Origin: JAFGXF01 sp963732595
Lineage (GTDB): Bacteria; Chloroflexota; Anaerolineae; Anaerolineales; Anaerolineaceae
Assembly: GCA_963732595.1 (NCBI GenBank)
Contig: CAVSZZ010000001.1
Coordinates: 248,001-312,000, forward strand
DNA length: 64,000 bases
Reading direction: 5' to 3'
Shown: one piece after another, positions 35,920 through 45,083 of the stretch
Layout: each line of letters opens with the position of its first letter
Position numbering within the stretch: the first letter of the stretch is position 1
The notes under the pieces: model-generated
The model's input: only the letters and a program-made list of their open reading frames with translations
What the model was told of the DNA's origin: nothing
Databases searched by the model: none
Position numbers and translations under genes: made by a program

Positions 35920-37890
35920 ATGCTAATTCTTCTTCCCATTTTCGTATTTCTCCTCCTTTATCTCACCCTGCTGGGGTTACCCCGCAGTCAAGCCGAGAGC
36001 GGACATGGTCTGCGGGGGATACTCCTTCAAACGATGGCGATCATGGGCGGCTATGTTGTGATCAGTTCGGAGATCCTGTCGCTATTCAAGGTCTTGACGC
36101 AGCTTTGGGTATCCATCTCCTGGCTGGTCCTCCTGGTCGCGATCGGTATCCTCACCTGGAAAACGGGTTACTGGCGGGGAGGATTTGACAGGCTGCGTAA
36201 TAAATGGAAATGGCCGGCTAAATTCAGCCTGATCGTCAGCGGGCTGTTGGTGATCCTGCTCATCCTGTTATTCCTGGTTGCTTTCTTATCCCCCACGAAC
36301 AATGGGGACTCCCTGTTCTATCACATGAGCCGGGTAGTCCACTGGGCGCAGAACGGCAGTTTGGATCACTATGCAACCAACAATATCCACCAGGTGATGC
36401 ATCCGATCGGATCGGAACTGTTCATCCTTAACCTGCGCCTTTTATGGGGAAATGACCAGCTCGCCAATCTTGTGCAATTCTTCTGCTTGATTGGTTCCCT
36501 GATCTCGGTAACGGCCATTGCAAGCCTTTTCGGGGTGAAGCGATCAGGGCAATGGCTGGCAGCGGGGTTTGCATTCAGCATCCCGGGAGTATTATTACAA
36601 GCCACCAGTACCCAGAATGATGTTGTCGTTGGTTTCTGGTTTGTGTCACTCCTGTATTTCATTTTTCACGCCTGCCACCACAAATCTGATACGCTCGGCC
36701 TGACCTGTCTTGGACTGACCCTGGGGCTTGGATTATTGACCAAGGCGACCTTCTATTTTTATGCCATTCCACCGATTCTCTTCTTTACCATTCATCGCCT
36801 GGTGAAAGCATTCTCATTCAAGACCGTCCTGCAACTGATCCTGGTCGGTAGCTGGGCACTCCTCCTCAACCTGGGTTTCTGGACGAGGAACCAGATCACC
36901 TTCCACTCCCCCTTCGGACAGGCAGAGTATGTCTCGAACAATATTTCCCAGCTTAGCAATCCCGGTCTTCTGATCACCGGTCCGGTGAAACTCATTGCTC
37001 AGAATTTCATGACACCGGATGAGGGAATGAATGCCAGTTTGATCGCGTGGCTGCATGACACTTTTACACCCATCGATCCATCGATGGAATATTTTAAGCT
37101 GGAATGGGGATGGAACCACGATGACCTGGCCGGAAATCCGATCCATTCCGTCCTGGTGGTCGTAGCGGTCATCACCCTGATCCTGTTTCAAAAAAGGATC
37201 CCGGATCGTTCGATCTGGCTTTTCCTGGCCATCCTGTTCGGGTCGATATACCTCATCTCGATTTTTACCAACGATGACCTGTACGGGGTCAGGTTTCAAC
37301 TGCCATTCTTCCTCGCATTCGCACCCCTGTTCGGCCTGGCTGTCGAACTGTTGGATAAAAAGACACTCACAAATTTCCTGATCGTGCTTCTCCTGTTCGG
37401 CGCCCTGCCCTGGATATTATTCAACCGCATCCGCCCTCTGATTGCCATGCGGGATTCAACCGACCAATTCACGATCCCCTGTCTGGCCGGCTGCACGACG
37501 GGCAGTATTCTAAACGAAACCCGGGCCAACATCATCTTTGGGAGCCTGGTCGAGATCCGGGAAAGTTATACCGCAGCCAGCGAGGCTGTGCGGGCATCCG
37601 GCTGCCGGGAGATCGGGCTTCAGCTCGATTCGCACGACCCGGAGTATTTATTCTGGTGGCTCCTGGACGCGCCTCAAAGCGGGATCAGGATCGAAACGGG
37701 CACATCCTTCCCGGAACTCAAGCAGTACCTTGTTCCCGGCTACCAGCCCTGCGCGATCCTGTGCACGACCTGCACGCAGACAACCACCATCGAGGGGTAT
37801 CAAATGGAAGAGGCGTTTGGTGGCGTTCTCCAGGATGGTGTCCTATACGGGGGAGTTCTGTTCTATATGAAGATGGATGATCAGCCATAA
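35920..37890 (+). CDS. Membrane glycosyltransferase-like protein (intact paralogue of 33785-35715)
   Basis: 656 residues. The N-terminal membrane block is followed by LSPTNNGDSLFYHMSRVVHW (about residues 125-145, split here as LSPTNNGDSLFYH and RVVHWAQNGSLDHYA), the likely first-loop active region. ATSTQNDVVVGFW and LLTKATFYFYA come next, then further helices and an extracytoplasmic tail with CREIGLQLDSHDPEYLFWW and paired Cys (YQPCAILCTTCTQ). It is a GT-C-type transferase by analogy; substrate unknown. It is divergently transcribed from its frameshifted paralogue, so the pair probably arose by inverted duplication. Confidence 0.75.
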   Translation: MLILLPIFVFLLLYLTLLGLPRSQAESGHGLRGILLQTMAIMGGYVVISSEILSLFKVLTQLWVSISWLVLLVAIGILTWKTGYWRGGFDRLRNKWKWPAKFSLIVSGLLVILLILLFLVAFLSPTNNGDSLFYHMSRVVHWAQNGSLDHYATNNIHQVMHPIGSELFILNLRLLWGNDQLANLVQFFCLIGSLISVTAIASLFGVKRSGQWLAAGFAFSIPGVLLQATSTQNDVVVGFWFVSLLYFIFHACHHKSDTLGLTCLGLTLGLGLLTKATFYFYAIPPILFFTIHRLVKAFSFKTVLQLILVGSWALLLNLGFWTRNQITFHSPFGQAEYVSNNISQLSNPGLLITGPVKLIAQNFMTPDEGMNASLIAWLHDTFTPIDPSMEYFKLEWGWNHDDLAGNPIHSVLVVVAVITLILFQKRIPDRSIWLFLAILFGSIYLISIFTNDDLYGVRFQLPFFLAFAPLFGLAVELLDKKTLTNFLIVLLLFGALPWILFNRIRPLIAMRDSTDQFTIPCLAGCTTGSILNETRANIIFGSLVEIRESYTAASEAVRASGCREIGLQLDSHDPEYLFWWLLDAPQSGIRIETGTSFPELKQYLVPGYQPCAILCTTCTQTTTIEGYQMEEAFGGVLQDGVLYGGVLFYMKMDDQP

Positions 37891-38145
37891 CCTGCAGTTA
37901 AATTAATACAGCAGCTTATGTCAAACGATCATTCAGATCGCATGCGTATCTTATTTCATTAATTGCGTTTTCTAATTGTATGGTCAGACGGGTGTCCGTC
38001 AGATACGATGCACCGTTTCTGAATATTCCGCGTATATTGTTTTATAAAGTCCGGTGCCGGCGCGTCATGTTCATACCCGCCTGCATACGATCTGGTTCAC
38101 AATCGAATCATTAATCCAAGTTAATTTCAGAGTAGGAGTTCCCGC

Positions 38146-39090
38146 ATGGCAACGATACTGGAAGTTAAAGACCTGGTAAAGAAGTATGGGGAGAATGTCG
38201 CCGTCAAAGGCATCTCTTTTTCGATAAAAGAAGGTGAGATCTTCAGCCTGCTTGGACCAAATGGAGCCGGGAAAACCACGACCATTTCCGTGCTTTCCAC
38301 CCTGCTGCCACCCACCACCGGCGAAGCCATCGTATGTGGTTATTCGGTGACCAAACAGCCCATGGATGTTCGCAAGAGCATTGGCGTGGTCCCGCAGGAC
38401 CTGGCTTTATATGAGGAATTAACCGCCGCTGAGAACCTCTCTTTCTGGGGCCAGATGTATGGCCTGAACGGCAAAGCCCTTTCGAAACGCATCGACGAAG
38501 TTCTTGAATTGATCGGCTTGAAGGATAAGGCGAAAGCCCATGTGCGGACATTTTCAGGCGGCATGAAACGGCGGGTCAATATTGGCGTCGGCTTATTGCA
38601 TAAACCGCGCTTGTTGTTCATGGATGAACCCACCGTCGGCATCGATCCGCAATCACGGCGAGCCATCCTCGATTCGGTCAAGGATCTCAACAAAGAGGGC
38701 ATGACCGTCCTATACACCACCCATTATATGGAAGAAGCCCAGGAACTCTCAGACCGGGTCGGTATTATCGACCATGGCGAGCTGATCGCACTGGGAACCC
38801 AGGCCGAATTGACCCGGCAGGTTGGCCAGGCTGACACACTCATCCTGCATATTGGTGAGACCGACGATCCGGAGTCACTTTCGAATGCCTTGCGTGCGAT
38901 CAAAGGGGTCACCCGTGTGGATGTCATCGACCATACCCTGTCATTGATCGTCCCGGAAGTGGAAAAGGTGCTCGCCCCGGTGGTCTCCAAGGCCAATGAG
39001 ATCGGCATCCGCATCGCTTCCATGGAGATACAGGAACCCAACCTCGAAGCGGTCTTCCTGCACCTGACCGGCCGGGCACTGCGCGATTAA
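38146..39090 (+). CDS. ABC transporter ATP-binding protein (DrrA/ABC-2 type)
   Basis: 314 residues. Walker A is GPNGAGKTTT (near residue 40), Q-loop VVPQD, signature FSGGMKRRVNIG, Walker B LLFMDEPTVGID, and switch His in YTTHYMEEAQ. The C-terminal 80-residue extension (DTLILHIGETDDPESLSNAL onward) is as in DrrA-type drug or polysaccharide exporters. It powers the two permeases encoded 10 and 7 bases downstream. The start has AGGAG seven bases upstream; a 255-base gap before it presumably holds the promoter. Confidence 0.93.
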   Translation: MATILEVKDLVKKYGENVAVKGISFSIKEGEIFSLLGPNGAGKTTTISVLSTLLPPTTGEAIVCGYSVTKQPMDVRKSIGVVPQDLALYEELTAAENLSFWGQMYGLNGKALSKRIDEVLELIGLKDKAKAHVRTFSGGMKRRVNIGVGLLHKPRLLFMDEPTVGIDPQSRRAILDSVKDLNKEGMTVLYTTHYMEEAQELSDRVGIIDHGELIALGTQAELTRQVGQADTLILHIGETDDPESLSNALRAIKGVTRVDVIDHTLSLIVPEVEKVLAPVVSKANEIGIRIASMEIQEPNLEAVFLHLTGRALRD

Positions 39091-39100
39091 GGAGAGCATC

Positions 39101-40357
39101 ATGAAAAAGATCTTCTTGATCGGCTGGAAAGACGTCAAATTGGTTTTCAGGGACAAGGCGGCGCTCATCTTCATGCTGGTGGCTCCCTTTGCGCTGACCC
39201 TGGGAATGGGATTGGTCACCGGCAACCTGGGATCCAACAACACCACGATCCTCAGCGATATCCCGGTCGTCATCGTAAACCAGGATCAATCCAGGCTCGG
39301 TAACACACTGGTCGATATCTTTCAATCCGAAGACCTGGCAGAGCTCGTAGATGTGGAGCTTTCAGATGATGCAGCTTATGCGCGCACCCATGTCAACAAC
39401 AATGAGGCTGCCGCGGCTGTGATCATTCCAGCCGGGTTCACCGCATCGATCATCCCAGAGGCAGGCACCACCCTGGCTAGCGACCCGGTTAAGATCGAAG
39501 TCTATTCAAACCCCACCCGCCCCACCAGTTCAGGATTCATCCAAACCATCGTGGCTGCATTCATCAACCAGGTTGAAGCCGGGCGCATCGGCGCCGAAGT
39601 CACCATTGCGCAATTGCTGAATAATGGCTTGATCCAACCTCAGGACGTGCCTGCCTTTGCCGGCCAGATCGGTGAAAGCCAGGCGAAGCTGGCAGCCAGC
39701 CAGAAAGCCATCCTGGTCGAAGGCATTACACCCAGCGGCGAAACCGTTGAGTTCAATGCGATGGCATACCTGGCGCCGGGTTATGCCCTGCTGTTCCTGA
39801 TGTACACGGCCACCAACGCCGGCCGCATGCTGCTCGTGGAAAAACGACAGGGCACCCTGCCGCGCCTGCTGGTATCACCCACCACCGCCGCGCAGGTCCT
39901 GACCGGAAAAATGATCGGTTCTTATATGACCGGCATGCTGCAAATGCTGATCCTGATCGTGGCAAGCTCCATCCTCTTTCAATTGAAATGGGGTGATCCG
40001 TTCGCCGTGCTCATCCTGGTCCTGGCATCCGTTTTTGGGGCTGTCGGTTGGGGCATGCTGCTCTCCGCGCTCATTAAAACTCCCGGACAGGCTGCCTCGG
40101 TCGGGTCGGCCTTGATGCTGACCTTTGGCATCCTCGGCGGATCCTTCTTCGATCTTGGCGCGCTGCCGGAGTGGGTCCAGACGATCGCCAAGATCACCCC
40201 GAATTACTGGGGTCAGGACGGCTTTATGACGCTGGCACTGGGTGCCGGGATGGGGCAAATTTGGAAACCCCTGCTGGCGCTGACGATCATGGGCCTGGTC
40301 CTGTTCATCGTTTCCTCCCAGCTGTTCAAACGACGTGGATTGATGGAAGCCAAGTGA
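39101..40357 (+). CDS. ABC-2 type permease subunit 1
   Basis: 418 residues. One N-terminal helix (about 20-45) is followed by a large extracytoplasmic region (about residues 50-215). Five or so C-terminal helices end with the conserved EKRQGTLPRLLVSPTTAAQ cytoplasmic loop and a PEWVQTIAKITPNYW segment typical of ABC2_membrane_3 permeases. It pairs with the next permease to form a heterodimeric channel driven by the upstream ATPase. Likely export substrates include drugs, lipids or polysaccharide. Start: AAGGAG eight bases before ATG. Confidence 0.88.
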   Translation: MKKIFLIGWKDVKLVFRDKAALIFMLVAPFALTLGMGLVTGNLGSNNTTILSDIPVVIVNQDQSRLGNTLVDIFQSEDLAELVDVELSDDAAYARTHVNNNEAAAAVIIPAGFTASIIPEAGTTLASDPVKIEVYSNPTRPTSSGFIQTIVAAFINQVEAGRIGAEVTIAQLLNNGLIQPQDVPAFAGQIGESQAKLAASQKAILVEGITPSGETVEFNAMAYLAPGYALLFLMYTATNAGRMLLVEKRQGTLPRLLVSPTTAAQVLTGKMIGSYMTGMLQMLILIVASSILFQLKWGDPFAVLILVLASVFGAVGWGMLLSALIKTPGQAASVGSALMLTFGILGGSFFDLGALPEWVQTIAKITPNYWGQDGFMTLALGAGMGQIWKPLLALTIMGLVLFIVSSQLFKRRGLMEAK

Positions 40358-40364
40358 GGAAACC

Positions 40365-41561
40365 ATGAAAAAGATATTCGCCATCATCTGGAAAGACACG
40401 ATCATCCGTTTTGCGTCCATCTATGAGTGGTTGTTCTTCCTGATCCTGCCCATCATTTTCACCATGGTGCTGGCAGGCGGTACGGGTGGATCTTCCGATC
40501 AACGCGTACAACTCCTGGTGGTCGACCAGGCGCAATCCCCCCTGTCTGAGCGCTTGATCGCCTCCCTCGAAGAATCTGACACGGTGCGGCCCGAATTGAC
40601 CGATCTGGAAAAAGCGGAAGAACTTTTCGCGAATCGCCGCGCATCATCCATCCTGGTCATCCCACCGGCTTTTACACTTGAAAACATCATCCAGGCGCCC
40701 GTGACGCTTGAAGTAAGGGAACAGATCAATAACCTGAATGCCATGGTGGCTCAGCGCGAAGTTGAAGCCATTGTCGGGAGGACCAGCAGCTCGCTGCAGA
40801 TCGCCTCTTCCAGCGTCGCCCAGGCTGAGAACATCCGTCCCTTTTCAACGGCTGCAGACAAACAAACTTATTACCAGGTTGCGCTGGATGATGCGGAGCG
40901 ATTAATGACCGAAGCGCCGGATCGCCTGGAAGTAGTCAAGGGAGACACACCCGATCTGATCGAATACGATCCCAAAACCAATTCCTCTGCCGGGCAGTTG
41001 ATCACCTGGGTATTCATCCCCCTGATCGGCCTCTCCGGTATGCTGTGTTATGAAAGAGAAAAAGGCACCTTGAGGCGGCTCTTAACCACCCCGACCACCA
41101 AGGCCACCTTCATGGTCGCAACGATCACCGGCCAGGTACTGATCGCCCTGGGCCAGATGGCCCTGCTGATCACCTTCGGCATCCTGGTGATGCATGTCAA
41201 CTGGGGCAGGAACCTGCCTGCTTTAACGGTCATGCTGGTAGCGTCTGCCATTGCAGGTGCCGCCTTGGGAACCATGCTGGGTGCATTTGTCAAGAATGAG
41301 AACCAGGCTTCCGGGCTATCCATCCTGATCGGCATGCTGACAGCCCTGCTGGGAGGCTGCTGGTACCCGCTTGAACTCTTCCCGGCAGCGGTTCAGAATA
41401 TCGTGAAAGTCCTGCCCACCACCTGGGCCATGCAGGGCATGCTGGATGTGGGCATGCGCGGAGCGGATGTGGCCGGCATCCTGCCGGAAGCCGGTGTTTT
41501 ACTGGCTTTCGCGGTCGTTTTCTTCGTGGTCGGACTGCTGCGGTTCCGTTACGAGAACTGA
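40365..41561 (+). CDS. ABC-2 type permease subunit 2
   Basis: 398 residues with the same plan as subunit 1: a first helix, an extracytoplasmic domain (about residues 45-205), then helices with YEREKGTLRRLLTTPTTKA and FPAAVQNIVKVLPTTWAMQG. It lacks the extra N-terminal loop seen in subunit 1, but both carry the EKxGTLxRLL signature, so they arose by duplication. It completes the three-gene operon; a terminator lies 30 bases downstream. Confidence 0.88.
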   Translation: MKKIFAIIWKDTIIRFASIYEWLFFLILPIIFTMVLAGGTGGSSDQRVQLLVVDQAQSPLSERLIASLEESDTVRPELTDLEKAEELFANRRASSILVIPPAFTLENIIQAPVTLEVREQINNLNAMVAQREVEAIVGRTSSSLQIASSSVAQAENIRPFSTAADKQTYYQVALDDAERLMTEAPDRLEVVKGDTPDLIEYDPKTNSSAGQLITWVFIPLIGLSGMLCYEREKGTLRRLLTTPTTKATFMVATITGQVLIALGQMALLITFGILVMHVNWGRNLPALTVMLVASAIAGAALGTMLGAFVKNENQASGLSILIGMLTALLGGCWYPLELFPAAVQNIVKVLPTTWAMQGMLDVGMRGADVAGILPEAGVLLAFAVVFFVVGLLRFRYEN

Positions 41562-41590
41562 TCAGTATTCCAGGCGAAGTAAGCCAAAAT

Positions 41591-41618
41591 AAGAGCGATC
41601 CATGGATCGCTCTTTTCA
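41591..41618. terminator. Terminator after the ABC-2 operon
   Basis: AGAGCGATCC pairs with GGATCGCTCT (10 bp, a near-perfect palindrome) followed by TTTTC. It lies between the convergent permease and CSLREA genes. Confidence 0.82.
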
Positions 41619-41644
41619 TTCCTATTATTACTCCTCATAATCAT

Positions 41645-43148
41645 TCATGGTCTAAACACCTGCGGCAGGTAGACAACCGGGGGCAGGAATTCACTTGCAC
41701 CGATATCGGCATGGCTGATACCGTTTTGATCGCCATCGACCATCTTGAACATGCGCTGGTCCAGGTACGATGGGTCTGTACCGGGATCAGCCTGGTCTAT
41801 GGCGATGCTGCCGTTCGCTGGCGGAGCGGTGAAGCTGAACCCTCCATAATCACCCAGGCTCCTGAGTATTGGGTTGGTTCCGGGGTGGTCAGTGATTTCG
41901 GTCAAATGACAGGTTGCATCACTGGCAATATTGAATCCCTGGCTCGTGAGCGCTGCCTCCGGAGAGGAAAGCTCGCAAGCATCACTATCATTCGTAGCGG
42001 TGATGATCGAGTTTTTTATGCTGATCGAACCGGAAGTTATCTTTACAACTGTGGTTTCCCCTCCACTCGTCGTGTTGCCTGTAATGGTCACGTGATCCAA
42101 CAGGCCGACCAGTGGCGTCGTATAATTTATGGCAGTTATTCCGGGATAGGCGGTGGCTGTATTATTCGCGATCGTTACATTTCTGAGTGTGTAATTGCCG
42201 GAGTTAAAAGACAACGATCCACCAAAAATCGCTTCATTTCCACTCACTTCCGTTCCAGTAATCATTACAGACCCATAATAGTTCGTCAGGGCACTGCCTG
42301 AATTGGCGGTATTCCCCCGGATGACACTGTATTCCATACTCACTGTGGCACCGGTGTTAAATATCGCCGCCTCCCTGGCCTGCTGTGTTATCGACGAAGA
42401 CAGCATGGTACAGCTTGATCACTCCCGATGTTGAAGTGAAAAGACCGCCGCCAGAAGTCGTGGCAGTATTCGAGAAAAACTGGACTTCGTTGACATTCAT
42501 GCTGGTGTCAAAGACATGCACCCCACCCCCCACCGTTGCACTGTTCCCATGGATGATGCTGGAATTGATCGTGACAGTTGCGTCGAGTGCCGCCAAGCCA
42601 CCACCGGCATCTTCGGCAGTGTTCAAATCCAGGAGGACTCCAAACAGATTTACGCTGGTATTCATTCTCGCATTGACGCCACCACCTGTTTCATAAAGCC
42701 CACTTGCATTTCCATTTCTGATGGTCAGCAGATAGGGGGTGACAGTTCCATCATGAACATCAAGAACACGATCTGCAGCATCGCCGTCGATGATCGTGGT
42801 GAACATGTCATCCCCGATGATATACAACCCGCCAGGATAAGTTATGTCAAGGTCCCCACTGGCATTCGCGTCTTCGTTGGAGCCATGTGACGTCAAAGTA
42901 TAAGTATACGGTCCAAGCATGATGTAGTAATCCGGAGAAGGATCACTTGTGTCTGCATTGACAAGTGAGATGGCTCCCCTGAGGCTGCAATCATGATCCG
43001 CCAGGGTGCAGGCGGTTTTTGTCGGATCATCGACTGTCGTATCGACATCGATCGTATAAAAGACAGCCCGGGCTGTGTTCACCCGGGAAAATGCCCAAGG
43101 TGTAGCAAGAAGCACGGCAATCATCATGATTTTGATCCATTTTTTCAT
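41645..43148 (-). pseudogene. CSLREA / beta-helix secreted protein, frameshifted once
   Basis: It starts at 43148 (MKKWIKIMM, GGGAG site) with a signal helix. The CSLRGAISLVNAD motif follows near residue 53, and a Gly-rich beta-helix ends in the first frame with NTAGQGGGDI and a stop at 42357. The same protein continues one frame over (AIFNTGATVSMEYSVIRGNTANSG onward; in short, AIFNTGATVSMEYS then RGNTANSGSAL) to the family ending DIGASEFLPPVVYLPQVFRP. The frame change lies at about 42363-42372, where one extra base in GGCGGCG would explain it. It is a paralogue of the two intact genes that follow on the minus strand. The function would be as for those. Confidence 0.8.
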
Positions 43149-43272
43149 AGGAAATCTCCCTGGGTAATGTAGTAATTCATATATAATGACTATTATCATC
43201 TTTTTTATCATATTATCAAGGGGGATATTACTGACTATATTTCGACTAGTACCAGCCGATAAATATCGAGGT

Positions 43273-43334
43273 ATAAAGGAAGAGCAAACTGAATGCTCTT
43301 CCAGCGAGAGCGAATATCAGCTATTCGCTCTCGC
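43273..43334 (-). terminator. Paired hairpins downstream of a CSLREA gene
   Basis: Two hairpins in tandem. One has GGAAGAGCA/TGCTCTTCC with a TTTAT tail on the minus strand (43273-43302). The other has a perfect 13-bp stem GCGAGAGCGAATA/TATTCGCTCTCGC (43304-43334). The second lies nearer to the stop codon and the first carries the T-run. Confidence 0.65.
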
Positions 43335-43375
43335 TTTATATTGACCCTCTGTAAATTAACCGTTTGGAAGGGTCC

Positions 43376-44908
43376 TTATGGGTTGATGATAACTGGCAAA
43401 TACTGTTTGGTTGTCAGGAATTCGGCTGCGCCGATATCCGGCAAGATAGAACCATTCAGGTCTCCGTCCTCGCGTATCGCACCGCGCTGGTCAATGTCAC
43501 CCGGCAGAAAAGTCGGATTGGCATTGTCGATGGTTATGCTGCCCCCCAGTGGAGCCGCGATCAACATACCACCGTAATATCCCGGCGTGGCCAGCTGTGG
43601 ATCAGTGGAAGGATGGTCATGCGGCTGAGTTAGATTACAGGACTCATCGCCTGCAATGTTGTAGTCGGCGCTGATCACCTCGGAAATGGGAGAATTGAAA
43701 CCACAGGCGTCGTTACCGTCGTTACCATCATTGTTATTAATGATTGAATTCATTAATACAACCGAGCCAGCGAATACAGTGATTGATGCAAATGAACCTG
43801 TAGACTGGTTTCCGACAATCGTGACATGATCAAGAGTCCCGGTATATCCGTCACCCGCGTAAAGAATAGCAGAAAATCCCGCCGATGTGTTATTTACGAT
43901 CGTGACATCGGTCAAGCTGAAGTTGCTGTTGCCGAAGGTCATCGTTGCACCAAGCTGGGAAACGTTACCAGTAACAAAAGCCCGTTCCATGGAAAATGCT
44001 CCAGTCGTCTGAATTGCAGCACCATCTATTGCGCTATTGTTAATGAATCCGCTATCAAATATTTGAAGGTTTCCATCGGAATCGTTTTTGATACCCCCTC
44101 CGGAAGCTGAAGCAGAATTATCTTTATATAGTGATGCAGAAATGATGGCATTACTCCCTCCGACAATCGTTAATCCACCCCCGTCACCGATGTCGTTATG
44201 ATTATTTTCAAACGTGACCCCGAGGATGATCAGAGCTGCAGAATCAACATATGCACCACCGCCATGATTATATGCCTGGTTGTCCCTTACACTGCAAATA
44301 TAAAATAACACTGAAGCGTGATCTGAATATATCCCCCCCCCATTGAAATAGGCGATGTTATCAGAAACATCCACCCCATACAATTCCAAGGCAGAGAACG
44401 GTTGTAAGAAGATGCCACCACCATTTTCTGAAGACCCACTGGCAGTACCTGACCTGACGGACAGCATGGATAACTTTAACGTGCCTGAATGAACCTCGAT
44501 CACCCTGTCAGCATGCTCGCCATTAATGATCGAGATGAGACCTCCCGCTCCTTCTATAATTAAAACACCGGAATAATTAATATCCAGGTCACCGGTAACG
44601 TTCCCGTCTTCATTGGTGCCATGATTCGTTAAAGTGTAGGTCGCCCCCGCTAAAACGATGTGATATTCGGGTTTCGGAATGGTCGGGTCGGCGTTGACAT
44701 GCATGATCGCACCCCGCAGACTGCAATCATTCGCCAACACGGAAATACATGCGGTTTTTGTTGGATCATCACCCAGAAAATCCACCGTCAATGTGTAAGT
44801 AACTGCCTGGACCGGTTTCACCTTAATAAATAAACTGGACATGACCAGAACTGTAACGACGACCAGCGATAGTATTCGCTTCATCGTGATACGAATCGTT
44901 GGTGTCAT
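43376..44908 (-). CDS. CSLREA / beta-helix secreted protein
   Basis: 510 residues. An N-terminal signal helix ends PVQA, then YTLTVDFLGDDPTKTACISV and CSLRGAIMHVNADP (near residue 62). A beta-helix region of Gly/Asn turns follows (NGGGIFLQ, FNGGGIYSDH, NHGGGAYVD). The ending is SLPDIGAAEFLTTKQYLPVIINP (quoted in part: LPDIGAAEFLTTKQ, then YLPVIINP). Such folds occur in surface adhesins and polysaccharide-active proteins. Start: GAGG six bases before the ATG. Its 3' 290 bases are nearly identical to those of the gene at 45084-46616, showing a tandem duplication with recent exchange. Confidence 0.83.
   Translation of the reverse strand: MTPTIRITMKRILSLVVVTVLVMSSLFIKVKPVQAVTYTLTVDFLGDDPTKTACISVLANDCSLRGAIMHVNADPTIPKPEYHIVLAGATYTLTNHGTNEDGNVTGDLDINYSGVLIIEGAGGLISIINGEHADRVIEVHSGTLKLSMLSVRSGTASGSSENGGGIFLQPFSALELYGVDVSDNIAYFNGGGIYSDHASVLFYICSVRDNQAYNHGGGAYVDSAALIILGVTFENNHNDIGDGGGLTIVGGSNAIISASLYKDNSASASGGGIKNDSDGNLQIFDSGFINNSAIDGAAIQTTGAFSMERAFVTGNVSQLGATMTFGNSNFSLTDVTIVNNTSAGFSAILYAGDGYTGTLDHVTIVGNQSTGSFASITVFAGSVVLMNSIINNNDGNDGNDACGFNSPISEVISADYNIAGDESCNLTQPHDHPSTDPQLATPGYYGGMLIAAPLGGSITIDNANPTFLPGDIDQRGAIREDGDLNGSILPDIGAAEFLTTKQYLPVIINP
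43391..43677 (-). repeat. Duplicated CSLREA 3' end, copy A
   Basis: This matches 45099-45385 at a constant offset of 1708 bases with scattered substitutions only and no length change. It encodes the C-terminal DxDPxLATPGYYGG to YLP tail of the 43376 gene. Confidence 0.85.
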
Positions 44909-45083
44909 ATAAGCCTCACCTGATCCACTATTGTTTCCTGTATTATCGTTTAATAAAGGTCGAATTTCGACCCTTTATGGAGCATTAATTAAATTCGCCA
45001 TTGGATACCTGGAAATTCCAGACCTGTAAGATGATCTGTTTCCAGCAATCAGTTTCAATCGATTTCTATCCTTAATACTTTGT